Below are positions 24,501 through 37,600 of a stretch of 64,000 bases of DNA, piece after piece; the stretch's first letter is position 1; each line of letters begins with the position of its first letter. The notes beneath the pieces are model-generated. The model was given only the letters and a program-made list of their open reading frames with translations. It was not told where the DNA came from and did not search any database. Both the position numbers and the translations under genes were made by a program. The stretch spans positions 1,550,001 through 1,614,000 of the forward strand of contig VWZS01009934.1 in the NCBI GenBank assembly GCA_013397075.1, written 5' to 3'. The DNA is from Rhabdornis inornatus. Taxonomy: Eukaryota > Chordata > Aves > Passeriformes > Rhabdornithidae.

Positions 24501-27500
24501 TAAAGCTGTAGGGCTGCATAATCAACCTGGTTTTGGTGAGCCATATAGTAAATCAGGCCACTGGAGGCAAAGGTTCTGAGATCCAGCTGGACGGAAAGTC
24601 TAGACAATAAAAATTCAGTGTTACTGAAAGGTATTTCTTCTGCAGTGATGAAAAGCTTTTCTGGACACAGAGAACAGCCTGAACCAATTTATTGTTGTGA
24701 AAGGAGATTTATTATTACAAAGGCCAGAAAAGTAGAATTTGTGTTGATTCTAAGAAAGTATGACTTAAAATGTATTTCATAATGAAAATCAGTGCTGTAC
24801 CTGTCAGAAGTAGAAGAAGTGCTTGTCAAAGAGCAAGATGAACTTTAAGAGAGACAGGCTCAGCTGTTTGTGACTGCAGGCTTGCTTATTGCCCCAAGAA
24901 AGGAACCCATACCAGGATAACTTTATGGCATCCATTACTATTAGCCAGGCTTGCTGGGATATTATGGGCAGACTGAGAACAGAGGGAGGCTTAAAGGGTA
25001 GAGGAGATGAATGAGCCATTTATTATATGGACACCAGGTTCAGACTACATGGCATCAATCCTCTGCAATGTCCTTTGCTCAGTAGCTGTAACAGAAGGGC
25101 TAGAAGGAAAAACCACTCTTTTCTCAATGCCTGCGGAGACTTCCTGAGTTGAAAGAAGCAAATACAAGTGAGTTGCAGGCTGTGTGATGGGGACCTTGTT
25201 GGAGGCCTCTCAAACAAGCAAAAGAGACAGAAAGGCTATCATACATTATCTCTCAACAAAATTATTCTTCTCAGCAGCCTTGTCTCCTTCAAGTGCACTT
25301 TCAAACGTGGAAAGTGCGCTTGCATAAAATAAAGAGGAGAGGGTGAGATGTCATCTGCATCAGACAAGGGAATAGAGACTGGATGTGAGCTCTGTGTATG
25401 AAAAAAAAATCAAAGTATTTACAGAGGGTAGAGTGAGACTCAAGCCTGAGAGGAAAAAAAAAAATGCAGAACTCTGGCCATAAATTACTGAACTCATGAT
25501 CATTAACTTGGGATATGATACTTTCTTCCATGAGAAGCTCACAGAAACCTGAAGTGAGGGCCATGTTCAAAGCTGGCAGTGCAGTGATCAATCATGAAAA
25601 CCATCACTGCACTTCTTGCAGCTCAATACAAAATAACACTGTGTGCATGTGTAATTCAGGATATACTCACTTCTTCCTGACAGCAGACTGATTGAAGAGC
25701 AGGGTCAAGTGGCTGCCTTTGGCAAGTCCAAACTGATGGGCACCTTGAACATGACCAGGCAGCTCATCTTTTGCACAAACCACCTGTTAATGAAAGGTCT
25801 TTATTGAGTAGGATAGTGTCAGGTGCTGCCCAGCAATTGTTGAATGATAATGTGCCTGCATAGAGCTTTGTAGGAAGCAAAAATGAGCTATACAAGATAA
25901 CCATTAAATATACAGCAAAACATCAATTAACTAAACTCACAATCATTCCAGCCTATCTTCAGGCTCAAAAATAACTCGTTCTAATGATTAAGCTATGTCT
26001 CGTAGACAGCACTGCCCTTTTCTACTGAAAAACATTGTAGTTTGAGACATTCAATTCACTTTTTGTCTTAATTGATAGCCCTTTGTATAACTAATGCTAG
26101 AAGTAAAATTTCAGTGTGAAAATCTTATAGGTTTGGTAGAAATATTTTCCCATTTTATGAGGACACACATTCTTGTTATGATTTGGGGTATGAAGAGCTG
26201 AGTAACAGAGTATAAGCCAATGCTATACTCTAGCTCTAAAAATGACAACTTATTTCTTTTTATAGTCACAGTTGTATGTATGAAATCTTGTTTTTTTATA
26301 AAATCAAACGTAAAAAATCTTGCTTTCTGTTGCCACAGGAAAGTGGTTTCAGAATGCCTTGCAAACTCTTTCTTATAAAGATATACAGCTGCAGGAGGAT
26401 AGAAGTAACGTGCCTTCTCTCTTGGGAACAGGGACTGTACGAGAGGAAACAGGTGCCATGCAAGCTGCATTCAGACACTGTGTCTTTCAAGTGGTTTGTG
26501 CCTCCTCTCTGACACAGAGCAGAGACTGCATGTGTGTAACCAGGAAAATATGAATGCAGAACTGCACAGCTAATGCAAATTTGGGCACAGACTCCCATTG
26601 GCAGGAATACACTAAAGATAATAGTTACTGTCAAGTACTTCTGTTGGGAGATTATCATTCCACTTTTTCTTGCTGTTGTTGTTGCTGCTGCCTGAAGAGT
26701 GATAAACCTAACTACATTTGCATTCCAAATGGCCAACAGGCTGCTACAAAGGCTAGTATCAGTTTTTCTATAGGAAACACAAATTTCAAATTAACATCCA
26801 TTGAACCATTCCATACTGCAGAGGAAACAAATATGTGCCATCTATAATTTGATACTTCTCCACAAAGAAAGGACAAAAGAGGGGCAACAGAGCTTTGCTG
26901 CAATACATACTTTTTTTGTATCTGTGAGAGGTCTCAGGGGAACTGGTAAAGCCTGAAGTTCAGGCTGAGTCACAATGTCTGATGGCTGTACAGCTGGTTT
27001 AGGCTTCTCTGACAGAAAGCAGCTGTCCATATCCACATGTTCATACTTCATGGAAGTGGTGAAATATAAAAGCCTATATGAAAAAAAAATAAAAATTAAG
27101 AGGTTCATTTCTGCTTATTTCCAAAGGAGAATATTTTACAATGTCTTTCAGTGAGAGGAGAGGAGAGGAGAGGAGAGGAGAGGAGAGGAGAGGAGAGAAG
27201 TGGCATCTGTGATGAACAGATTGAGAACTGGCAAATAATCTGTCCGCAGTACAATATGAATCTACAATATTTTTGGAAACCCATTCTGTGTGTCACTGCA
27301 GATAAAATTATAGTACAGAAAGCTGTGCTTTGTGCAGTAGCTCCATAAACATTGAAGATATTTTTAATGCTATTTAGAAATATAGCTGGTAATATCCTTT
27401 TTCTGGCTGTTATGATACCCAGATCATGAGTACCATGCATATCTTACATTAAAAACCAGGCAAATGGAAGTGTCATGGAAGAGATCATGGTTTTCCAAAA

Positions 27501-28595
27501 CAAGGCAGTTACCCTTCTGACTTACTCCTTGTTAAAAATAAGGTTGCTGATACAGCCATGAAAGGAGCCAGCCAATTTTAGACCAAAGATGCCCTCTCCT
27601 GCTGGAATGCCACCAGCATAGAAGTTGGAAATATTAATGGGGCTATTTTCTGCTGCTGAACCAAGCCTCAACTCTGCAGGTTTACTTTCATCCACCTGTA
27701 CAGTTATGATCCTGAAAAAGATAAAGTAGGGAAAGCATTCAACAAGATTTTAGAAAGTAATTTTCAGATGAAAAGCATTCCTATCAGCCTCAAAAATGTC
27801 CTCTTCTAATAAATACAGATTCCATCACTTTGATAATCCTTTCAATGTCTTAAAACTGGAAGCTCTTCTTTCAATTATTTTTAAAATGTAGAGTTTTGTC
27901 AAATATCTTTCTGAATTATATTTGATAGCTGTGTATCTTTTTTCTAATACTATTTAGTATGCTTGTACTCAAGTGCCCCAAGCTGTTCTAGAGATTTTGA
28001 GAGCTTTTAGCTACACCTCTATCAGTGGCTGTATAAAATTACCATGTGAATCAGAACATCTGCATTGACAGCAGAGAAACACAGCCCTGATTATCCCACC
28101 TAATAAGCTAGCAAAAGGCAATTCCTCAGAGAGTGCAGTGAACTGACAACAACGTACAATAATTAAACAGGTAGTACTCTTTGCAATCACATGTACCTCT
28201 TATTCCGAATTAGGATGACAGAGTGTTCTTGTCCATCACTGTATGTTCCATTAGTAGACTGAAGAACTACTTTCCTAGTACTTGCTCTATCTCCAGCATT
28301 AACATGCACTGCAAGATGACCATCAATCAGCATGATGGAAAAGAAGGGCTGTAGATTTAATCAGAGGATTAATTTTTAACTGTAGCTCAATTTTCAGACA
28401 CTCATTTAGTGTTTAAATAGAACATACATGAGAAAAATTTACCTCCAACCTTGTTGGAAACTTTTTAACGAAACTCAAAGACTAGTAGAAATTGTATTGG
28501 TACCTCCCAGAGTGCAAAGCCTTCTAACAGCAAATGCAAAAGCTGGACATTTCTCTGGTCAAAGTAACTCTAGGTAAAGTGCAGGAGGTTTCTTT

Positions 28596-28647
<52 letters not shown>

Positions 28648-31600
28648 CCTTCTCTTAGAGCAGGAAATAGTAAGATTTTCTCTTTGGATTCTAGAGGCTT
28701 CAACAGTGCATCAGATACACAATATATATAGCAACCTGACTTGATTTTACAAAATAAAAATGGCAAAAATAATCCCCAAAACTTCTTTGTTTTCAGTACT
28801 TGCCAAATGTGCTTGTCTTCGTTGTCGCTTTTCCAGTCCCCTGCTGAGTCCAGCAAGGATGATGCCACTGCTGTTCTTTGTAGCAAAAGTTGCCATCAGT
28901 TCTGACTCTGGGCTTAAGGACTTAGGTACCAACTCAATATATCCATTGTTCATGATGCTCACACTGTGAATAGGCTATTTTTTGAAGAACAAAAATAATT
29001 ACTGAATTTATCCTAACATAGTGTCAGGTAAGAAAAAAAATCAAATAGAGATTAGATTATCTCAGAATTTTTAAAAACAAATCTGTTTCGACTCACAGTA
29101 AACACCACTATTCCCTTAAAATAAAGATCAAAATCACAAAACTTTAAAGTCTCCTACCTCCAATACACAGCCTTTTCTTACTCCATATGAATTTCTAAGC
29201 AAGTCAAAGGTGGAACGAGATATTTCAAGATTCTTGATGCATCCCACATACATTCTGCTATTAAGACCTTTCCTGAAACACAAAACAAGGCTTTCTTTCC
29301 AAAGAGTAGTACTTGGAATCTCCTGGGAAAAAAGATTAATTTCTTTTCAATAAGAAATGAAAGAGATCTGTTTTAAAGAATGAGGTTGGTCTGGTGTAAG
29401 TGAAAAGAGACGTAGTTTAAGTTTTACTCTCTGATACTAAATCTGGTCTTAAAAAGAGTCAAGATAATGTGCCCAAATTAAAACATGCAATGCTGTGTTG
29501 CCAGGCCAGGTTATTTCCCAAAACTTTTAAGGCGAATCTTCAGCTGAAAGAAAATAGATTATGTAAAAGGGTAACAGCAGCTACTATGCAGCATTTATTT
29601 TTCAGTTTTCAAGTCTGGAGAATGCCTAATTTGGTTCCTGGTTTAAGGCTGAGAAATCTAAGGTTATCCTGCCATAATCCCTTACAGGCTGGTATACCAG
29701 CTAAGATTAACAAGTCTGCAGTCTGTAATGACTGTGCAGAGACCAAAAATGTACTAGAATTTACCTTATTGTCAAGAGCATGCAGAAAGTTTAATTAGAT
29801 TTTCTCTTGCCATATTTATCCTTTCACAGTGAAGCCAGTGGAAGAAATGTGACTTTGCAAGTCCAGTACAGATGTGCAATACAAAAACCTCCATAAACTG
29901 GAGACATGCTATAAAATATGTATTTGCAATGTTTTCTCTTGATCTGTTCATAGTTGTTTTTCCTCTGTTCCAAGTTACTGAATTACAGGAATTCTGCAGT
30001 ACAACTCTTATCCTTAAGCGCAGTTTTGCCCATAAGTGCCATATGGAAAACACAAGGCTGGCACAGGTAGAGATCAAAGGAGCATCACTGCAGACAGCAG
30101 TGCTGAATGCTTGCCCCAAAAAGCGGGGGGAGGCTGATGTGGCAGCTGCTGTGGTGGAAATCACCCTTGAAGGAAAAAAACAAATTAATTCTGATTTGAA
30201 CTGCAGGATCAGACCTACCCGTAGAAAGCACTACACCAGAGTCTGAAGTCAAAGGACAGATGTGGTATGCGTGGCCATAAACTAAACTCCAGAATTCACT
30301 TTTTTCTCTAATTTCTGAGGAGATAAGAGTATGTAAAAGTTCTTCCCTCACCTTACAAAAGTCTTAGCAAAGGTGCAAAAGTGAGACACTTTACCTCACA
30401 GCCCTCGATCTTGGCAGCCCACCAATGAAGATTGGGTCCTTATCAGAGCGGTTCAGGTCTGAGGCAACACCAGGAGATTCTCCTTGCTTGGTTTCTTTAT
30501 AATTAAGGTTATATGCATCCATGACTGCCAAAATTCCTGCAAAGAAAAGAGAGTAAAGATCTGGAGAAGGATATGAATACACATTCTTCCCTTCTGGCAA
30601 TCTTGTCCATAATAAAGGAAAATGTATTCATTAACTTGGACATGTAGGGACAATCTTCTTATTTTTACAATGAGCAATTTATTGTACTTCCAGCATTCTG
30701 TTAATCTCATTCATTCCTCTCTGCCAAAACCAAATCTGGAGAAGTCTAGAGGAAAATAGATACATATGAGCATGTGTTATAACTATTTGCACATATGTGT
30801 TATTGCTGAAACACAGGCCCCCACAGAACAGTTGTGCTAAGTAATATTAAAATGCAGAAGAGAAAACGTGATCGCTCACCTACAGACTCAGACAAAAATC
30901 TCAGTTTTTAAAGACTATTGGTACATTTTTGTGAAGCAGTTTCTACACTACCTGCTCTTTATGAGATGTGCTAAACCAGATTCATACCGTAGTCCTTCTA
31001 AAAGTAAAGTTGTGGCTGCTAAATACACTGCTTTGAAGTGATCAGATTTGGTTGCAGTGATGTTCCCAGCAGCTATCTCAGATATTTGTATTTGAAAATG
31101 TGCAGACAACCAGATTTTACAATCTGTAGCCTACCTTGCTTCTTATTCCGATTGAATGAGATTTTATACCACGTTCCATTGTTGTAACGATTTTCTGTTG
31201 TAAGAGCAAGGGGTCCTGAACCAAGATCAACAGTCACCCTCACTTTGCCATCAACAAGCTCAAGGGACAAGAAGTCTCTCTGAGAGGAAGAAAAAAAAAC
31301 CCCAAAACAAAACCAGATTACAAACTAAGTGATTACATTCCTGGAAATAAAATCTTCCTGAAGAATGCATCCCTGGCAGGTTTGGCCTACTGTGTGAAAA
31401 AGATTTAGTAACTCTTGCACCGGACTATTTGTTAAGCCCAAGATGCTCATCTTCACTATATTTAGGAAAATTAAGTTACAAGTACTTCTCAGTGATGTAT
31501 TTTTGTTTTGTCTTATTATTCTTACTTAAATACATTGTAAGGTTTGATTACTCAGCAGAGGAAGAGGTAAATAAAGTCACATATTCCTGATTTTGGATGA

Positions 31601-34600
31601 AGTTAAAAGTAATTTGATTTGAAAGTTAGCATAACAATCAAAGACTATGATGTTTTTTCTGCAAGAAGCAAAGACCTTCCTCAAACATTAAAAAAGACTT
31701 TTTGAATTGCATTAAAGATGCCCCCTCTGAACTGTAAAGCTTAAATCAGATATCATTGTGCAATGTATTCAGGCAGTGAGTACATAAAGCAAATGAATAA
31801 TGCAGTGATTCTGAAAGAATCTGTACCCAAACAAAGCTTTTCCTTCCTTCAGGAATAGAAAACCACCATCTAAGAATGCAGACAACTGCATGACATGACA
31901 ATGAAGGTCTGCTGATGGGTCTGGATTATATTGCTGTTGCAGGATTTTTATTTAATTTGTTTCAGTTTACTGAATTGTCATCTTATGGATTTAATTCAAT
32001 ATGTTTTTTTATTATTATATTGTCCTTCTGCAAGCTCAGTTCCGAAACATGTTTACATTCTGAAAAGGTTTCTCCAACTGAAAAAAACTAGCTTGTTGCC
32101 CTTACTGTTTCCTTTTCTGTCCTTTAGTTAAGTAATCATTAATCTTAGTCTAAAATAATTTATTTTTATTTTAAAATTTAAATAAATTGTGAAGAATCAT
32201 TTTCATTGTTTAATTTTGCCCTTAGTTTAGGTGAACATTTGCTCTAGTGAGTTGTCCTCTAGGATTCTTGTCTTTATCCCTTTGGCTTATGATGCCAATC
32301 TCAGGTGATGAACTACACAAAAATAGTAATATGCTCTAATATATGTGAGCTGAAAAACAAAGAAACCAGTAAACCACCAAATGATCTGTGTATGACAATT
32401 TAGGAATCTGATCCATTTTCTTACAGTGCCATTAGAAGCAAGATACAGAAGAAGCCCATTTGGTGAAAAGGTACTGAAAAATATTATTATCTGAGTCACT
32501 GTTGAGCGGAGTGCCTTCTCCACAACTGAGTATCCACTGCCATCAAAATGGAATGAAGTGTCCTCATCCTGTGGGCTACAGAAGTAGAAAACCAGTAAAA
32601 AAATGTTAACATTTGCTATTTTCCAGTAATTTTTATGTAATATATAAGAAAAGTAAGATCATAGGATATTGGAAGGGACCTTAAAGCCCATGCCATTCAA
32701 CCCCCTGCCATGGGCAGGGACACCTTCCACTAGACCAGGTTGCTCAGAGCCCCATCCAGCCTGGCCTTGAACACTCCCAGGGATGGGGCATCCACAACTT
32801 CTCTGGGCAATCTCTTCCAGCATCTCACCACCCTCTCAGTAAAGAGTTTCCTTCTAACATCCAATCTAAACCTACTCTCAGTTGGAATCCATTCCCCCTT
32901 GTCCTGTCAATCCATGTCTCTCTAAATAGTCTCTCTCCATCTTTCTGGTTGGCTCCCTTCAGGTACTGCTGAGTCAGTGCAGCCTCCAGGCAGTAATTGA
33001 TAAAGTGTGGGAAAATACTTGAATCTTGATGTAATAAATAACTGAAGGATTGCAGCCAACGGTCACTTTCACCATACAACCTCACAACACGTGATTTAGC
33101 CAGGGGGAAGGATGCACACAAGGTAAGTGTTCTTCCCTTATGTATGAAAATAAAAGCCAGACCCAGTGATTTCCTAAGGGAAAAAATAATTGTTACAGCA
33201 TACACCCTCTAAATTAAAACATGTCATCCATTTATCAAAATGCTTTGCATAATTGCAATTACAATACATGATCTATTTGCCCCTTTCCCTGCAGCACAAG
33301 ACTTGTAAAAAATATCTCATACAATCAAACAGCACCCTCTGCTGTTTCTGCATGAAATAGTCTGCAAAGGGAATACGGACAAGCATATTTCTTTCCTATT
33401 CCTTAAACATAAAAATAGTACAGTCTGCAAAAGGTACCAAGTTCAGTGGCTACAGTTTTGCTATCGATTTTTTTGGTAAGACTGCTTTACACTGTTTCTT
33501 ACCCTAGGAAAGAATACATTTGTCTTACTGGAAAGCAAAGATCCCAAAGTATTTTGGTTCACTGGTAGTCTCTATTTCCCATGAACAAAATAGAGAGCAA
33601 TAATAAAACTCCTCAGAGAAAGTGATTCAAAAATTGAAATTCCATACAATTAAGTTATTTGACACCACTGACACATTCAGATTAATGTGCTCAGAACTGA
33701 GTTAATGATCAGTGAAACATTGCAATTTGTCTGAGCTCCCTATTTTTAGTTAACACAAAAAGATAACATTACAAATGTAAATTATTCTAAACCTGTTTAA
33801 AAAAAAAAAAGAAAAGAGAGCAAGACAAAATACCTTCCAAAACAGCCATTGCACTTGCCCTCTCTTTCTACATAGTTCCAAAGACCAACAGATTTGCCAT
33901 TCAGAGATGCCTCTCCTAGGCACCCTTTAAAATGGGTCACCTTAACAGCAGGTGATTTCTATAAGACAAGAAATACTTCATGAATACAAATTAATGTTAA
34001 GTACTCTGAAAATTATGCAGCAAAATTTTTGCTTGGTTGTTTTCCTTGAACTTTGTTAGATATAAGTCATAATAAGAAAACAACATGTTTTAGTATAACT
34101 ATTAACAATTATAATTCAAATAGTAATAGATTAGTACATCAAAAAAGTAAAATAACTATGTCCTTGACCTACTTACACACTTCATAGAGTGAATAACAAT
34201 TGCAAACTAAAAGAAACCATGGAAGAAGCAAACAAATCCCAAATTAATTTCATAATGTCTATACATGGTGCATGCAGACACAGACAGTCCTGGTTAAAAC
34301 TTTATGTAAAAATTTCCAGGTAAAATTAACTTTAGGATACTCTAAGACCTTTACAGCATCTCTGCTTTATGCTCAGAGTACCTGGCATTTCCTGATGAAG
34401 TAACCAAATCATGCAATTATTTCTAATGCAAATGTATTTCTCAAACATGTTCAAAACAAATAACAGAAGGCTGATATCAGAAGTTAACCTTGATTTGCCC
34501 TCCAAGTCCTCCAATGAACATTAGGGTTGACTTGTTAACATCCAATATGCTGGCTGTCCCCAGAGAGGTTCCAGATTTAGGTGAAGGCTTCTGATTGGAG

Positions 34601-37600
34601 TTCATTTCCTCTATGCTGAGTGTACCTGTTTTTCCAAACCTGCCAAATACAAATACTAATAAATAGTCTTAGAAATCACCAGCCCCAATCAATACATGCA
34701 TAATATTGGCTTCTCTTTCTAAGGACAAGAAAAATCTCATCACTGAAAAAGTCAGTGGATGCTTTGTGTACAACACTTATGACATTTTCATTTTAATTAC
34801 CTGGTGGCATGTATTCTGTGCCATTTGTTGTTGTCAATTTGAAAATCGGGGTATTCCACTCTTGTTGATCCAGAGCCCAAATCCCAAAGAAGAGCTACCT
34901 TACCACGTCGCATCTCCACTGCCAGGAAGTCTGTCTGAAAAACAGCAGAGCCTACTCTAATTCATGGCATCAAATGTGCATTTTCATCAGTAACATGGAG
35001 TAAGTCTTTTCAGATGCATGTCCCTACATCCCATATTACAGGAGTTAACCTTTAGCAAAATCAGGCTTTTCACCCACTTCTAATGAAACAAAAGTCCCTC
35101 AGGTTATAGGCAAGTAGCTGAATGTTTTCTTTATGTAATATATAAGGAGATGTGCAGATGTATAGATGTCTAGAAATATACAATCCTGAGTGTATGTGAA
35201 GTGACTTACCAGTCTGTGAAAAAGTACTATCCCATGAGAATGTGCCACAAGGAAATAACAGCTGTGCATTTATTGGGATTACAGAGGGAATGAAGAGGAC
35301 AGCAATGTGACAGTGAGCCATCACACTCCCTTTCAAGTGGGTGGATGCACCATGCTCATGAGAGCCAATTTTAATAAGTTTAGTTGTGTTGTCAAGCAAA
35401 TAATTTGATACTTTCATATAGCATGCTGAAGTGTATCACAGAGGGTGTGACAGTCCATGTGGTTAATGCACAACACAGGAACAGGGAGGGGGAGTTTCAT
35501 CACAGGGCCAAGAGGCAATGGCTAAGCAATCTGGTGCTTTTATTGTCTATCTCTGAAAATCTCTGGAATCATCTAAGGCACAAAAATATTTCCACCCCCA
35601 GTGAACACATCTGTCTGCAAGGGGCCCCACTTGGTTACTCAGTTTGAAATCAAGTAAGAAAAAGCATACTTAAAACTTTTAAAAGTAATTTGAAACTTTT
35701 GACTACCATCACCTTCAGTGAATGTACGCCAGAAACTTACCTTTCCATTGCTACCCAAGTAGAAAAGGAGGTTATCTGGTTCAGCAGTTTTCACATTGAG
35801 TGTTAAGGTGTTGTAATTTGTAGATGAAATTTGGGGTTGATAGGCACGAATGCAATCTCTGTCTGCTGATACTGCAACTTTAATCTGGGAGTAAAAGAAG
35901 AAAACAGAATCTAAACAAATCTCAGTGTACACAGCACTCATTTGTGGAGTATGTACCTAGCTTCTGACCAAAAAATGCAAACCTTTTGCTGAGATCCTTC
36001 CATGCAATCTATGTATTGCTACCTGGGTTAGATTTTTACAATCTTCTAAGCATCACTTGATAAAGAGATTCACAATAGAAAAGAATGAAATCTGCCTTAA
36101 TACACTCACTCAGTTGGGAGGTTTGAATCAGTAAATAAACTATTCAAATACGTCAGAAAATAACAATAAGTCTTGGGTCAGAAGATCATAAATCAGCAAA
36201 AAGCCATGTCATAATATCAGAAAATAAAGATACAGAAATTCAAAATGTTTTAAAATAAAGGAAACCATATCTAGTCTATGTGAAGAGACTTTTTTTTGTA
36301 AACAAATTAAGAAGGCATACCGTCTGCAATAATTTTGATTATTTCACATTTGTAACAGTTTACACAATATCAAAAAATACATTTGTGAATATATGGCAAG
36401 TTCAACCTTTTAAAGATCCAATAAATCATATTCCTGTTGTCATACCCCTAAGACCACTGTTTACTAAACTGATACAGCATTGATCCAAGCTAAATGCAGC
36501 CAAAATTCCAGCAGTTTGGTAGTACAATGACAGAAAATCCATTTTAGGAAGAAAAAAGCCTTAATTCCTTTAACTTCATGGAATATATCTGTAACTGCTA
36601 AATGCATATAGCACACGTGTATACATGCATCTGGACACAGATATATAAAGTTTCTCTTGTGTAGCAAAAAATTACAAATAAACCAATAAACAAAAAAGAT
36701 CAAACAAAAACCTGAACAAAAATACACAAAAAATACAAACATAAAAAAGCAAACCAAAAACAAAACAAAGCAACCCCCTCAAAACAACACCACAAAATCA
36801 AATCAAAACAAAACAAAACAAAAAACCAACCAAACAAACAAAAAAAAAAAAACCTAAACCCTAACCCGTCCCCCCCCAAACAGAACAAATTCCCTCAAAT
36901 TGGGTAAAGGGACTTTGCTAACACTTCTTTTCACCTTGCCAGGAACCTCTGTGGCTTATGACACCTCAGAAAATACCATTCTCTTTTTTTCTGCAGTGGA
37001 TTCATCAAGCTTCAGTAGACTGTGACAGAGAAGCAATAACCATATAATTAAGAAAATTTGCAGGAGGAACTGAGTGCCTTCTGTTTTTTTTTTAAAAACC
37101 TCCAGAAACCTTGCAATAACATGTCCACAATTATGTCAAAGGCATACCAAAAATTACTCATTGCAAAGTCATTTTCATATTCCTCTCACAGTCTAATGAG
37201 ATCCATAGTGCAGTTGATTCACTTTTGCTGTCTTTAAGGGAGAAGCAGATATTTAAAAACAAGAATACTGTCATAAAGTACTCTGGATGCTCAGCTGCTT
37301 CTTGCAAAGAACATATGGACATGACAGGCCAAAGATGGCAATTTTATTGATAGAATCAACACTCTCGACAAAAAATTTGTAATGGTACTTGATGTCATAT
37401 GGGGGCACCCCACATCAGTCTCTAAATAATCTCAAAAATTAACATCTCGTACTAAAAAGAATAGCAGCACCATCTCCCAGCTTGTTTGTTCCTCATCAAA
37501 ATCTCTCATTACTGCTCTCTGACATACTATGTTTCATTATTTTTATAGGAAACAGGAGGAAATAGCAGATAAATTACTAGCTAACTGTTCTGATAAACTC

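Noticed and set aside
26111..26736. Long overlapping frames on both strands (up to 146 codons)
   Set aside because: Inside a LAMA1 intron, no domain signature, no splice-phase fit.
27153..27197. Possible CRISPR-like or satellite array
   Set aside because: A plain pentamer microsatellite with no spacers; the genome is a vertebrate.
28798..28801. GT four bases after the GC donor as the true donor of exon w33
   Set aside because: It would leave one extra base and break the frame with exon w34, which starts in phase 0.
28524..28886. 120-codon minus-strand frame spanning exon w33 and the CA repeat
   Set aside because: The in-frame portion differs from the laminin reading and includes a Cys-Val run translated from the microsatellite.
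32740..33205. Open frames on both strands
   Set aside because: They overlap the CR1 fragment; no reverse transcriptase motifs in this short 3' piece.
36849..36880. Interstitial telomere array
   Set aside because: Only about two CCCTAA-like units; too short to call.
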